From an uncultured Bacteroidales bacterium (GTDB taxonomy: Bacteria; Bacteroidota; Bacteroidia; Bacteroidales; Paludibacteraceae), in the NCBI GenBank assembly GCA_934667275.1, contig CAKULK010000007.1, forward strand, positions 1-64,000: DNA of 64,000 nt. The letters run 5' to 3'. Positions 63,610 to 64,000 of this stretch are shown here, piece by piece. The position numbers were made by a program, and so were the translations under genes. Each line of letters starts with the position of its first letter. The first letter of the stretch is position 1. Below the pieces are notes generated by a model, which was given only the letters and a program-made list of their open reading frames with translations, did not search any database and was not told where the DNA came from.

Positions 63610-64000
63610 TCAGTGCGCTTCGAGCCAGTTCTTGCCCACACCGCAATCCGCAATGAGCGGTACGGTGAGATGCACCACATTCTGCATCTCATTCACCACC
63701 AGATTGCGGGCACGTTCCACCTCGGCAAGCGGCACGTTGAAGTTGAGTTCGTCGTGCACCTGCATAATCATCTGCGTCTGCATACCTTCCTCTCCCAGAC
63801 GGCGGTGGATAGAGACCATAGCCATCTTGATGATGTCCGCCGCAGTACCCTGAATAGGCGAATTGACAGCATTTCGCTCGGCAAAAGAACGCACAGTGGC
63901 ATTGTGCGAAAGGATGTCGGGCAGGTAGCGTTTACGCCCGAAAAGGGTGACGGCATAGCCGTGCTGACGGGCGAACTCCTTCTGCCGCTCAATATAGTCT
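63610..64000 (-). CDS. polA: DNA polymerase I, C-terminal part (cut by window end)
   Basis: The last 129 residues of a gene whose start lies beyond 64000. The frame reads DYIERQKEFARQHGYAVTLF, then GRKRYLPDI, AERNAVNSPIQGTAADIIKMAM and the catalytic motif C VHDELNF, ending GKNWLEAH. This is the palm/fingers part of family A DNA polymerase, used in repair and Okazaki fragment processing. No frameshift is visible. Confidence 0.95.
   Translation of the reverse strand, partial: DYIERQKEFARQHGYAVTLFGRKRYLPDILSHNATVRSFAERNAVNSPIQGTAADIIKMAMVSIHRRLGEEGMQTQMIMQVHDELNFNVPLAEVERARNLVVNEMQNVVHLTVPLIADCGVGKNWLEAH

Overview
The window looks like chromosomal DNA of a Bacteroidales (Bacteroidota) bacterium. 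Promoters have the Bacteroidota form TTTG-N19/20-TAnnTTTG rather than a sigma70 form. Several large secreted proteins end in type IX secretion (T9SS) sorting domains, and there are many outer-membrane barrels, OmpA-type proteins and cleaved-adhesin/MAM-like modules. The family within Bacteroidales cannot be fixed from the sequence; a Porphyromonas/Paludibacter-like relative is my guess.

Left flank (1-14.9 kb): xseA overlapping an HhH protein; a metallophosphoesterase; the decayed 3' end of a T9SS cargo gene; a 39-residue glycine-rich peptide; an outer-membrane assembly set (SurA-like chaperone, OstA-like protein, small barrel); tRNA-Gln(CTG); rplS; a lipoprotein/barrel pair; an IS982-family transposase remnant; and an SDR/aldehyde dehydrogenase pair.

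Centre (15.0-55.1 kb): the striking part. Two paralogous five-gene clusters are transcribed away from a 1.24 kb regulatory region. Each encodes one giant modular surface protein (2956 and 3612 aa, T9SS type-A tails), one solo outer-membrane barrel, one barrel fused to an OmpA peptidoglycan-binding domain, and two PKD/MAM-like secreted proteins of about 1000-1090 aa. Each gene has a counterpart in the other cluster. The shared region holds two strong divergent promoters, three copies of a 30-bp element (orientations +, -, +) so placed that each promoter lies between an inverted pair, a C9 homopolymer in the left leader, and long untranslated leaders. This resembles a phase-variable or mutually exclusive pair of surface-adhesin systems. 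The proteins plausibly work together: T9SS-exported giants held at the surface by the barrels, and the OmpA fusions tying the complex to peptidoglycan. That model is inference.

Right flank (55.1-64 kb): a minus-strand run with a glycosyltransferase, a radical SAM protein, dnaG, a DUF4143-type ATPase with a 33-bp tandem repeat against its promoter, an Ala/Ser-rich lipoprotein, aspA, and the 3' end of polA cut by the window edge.
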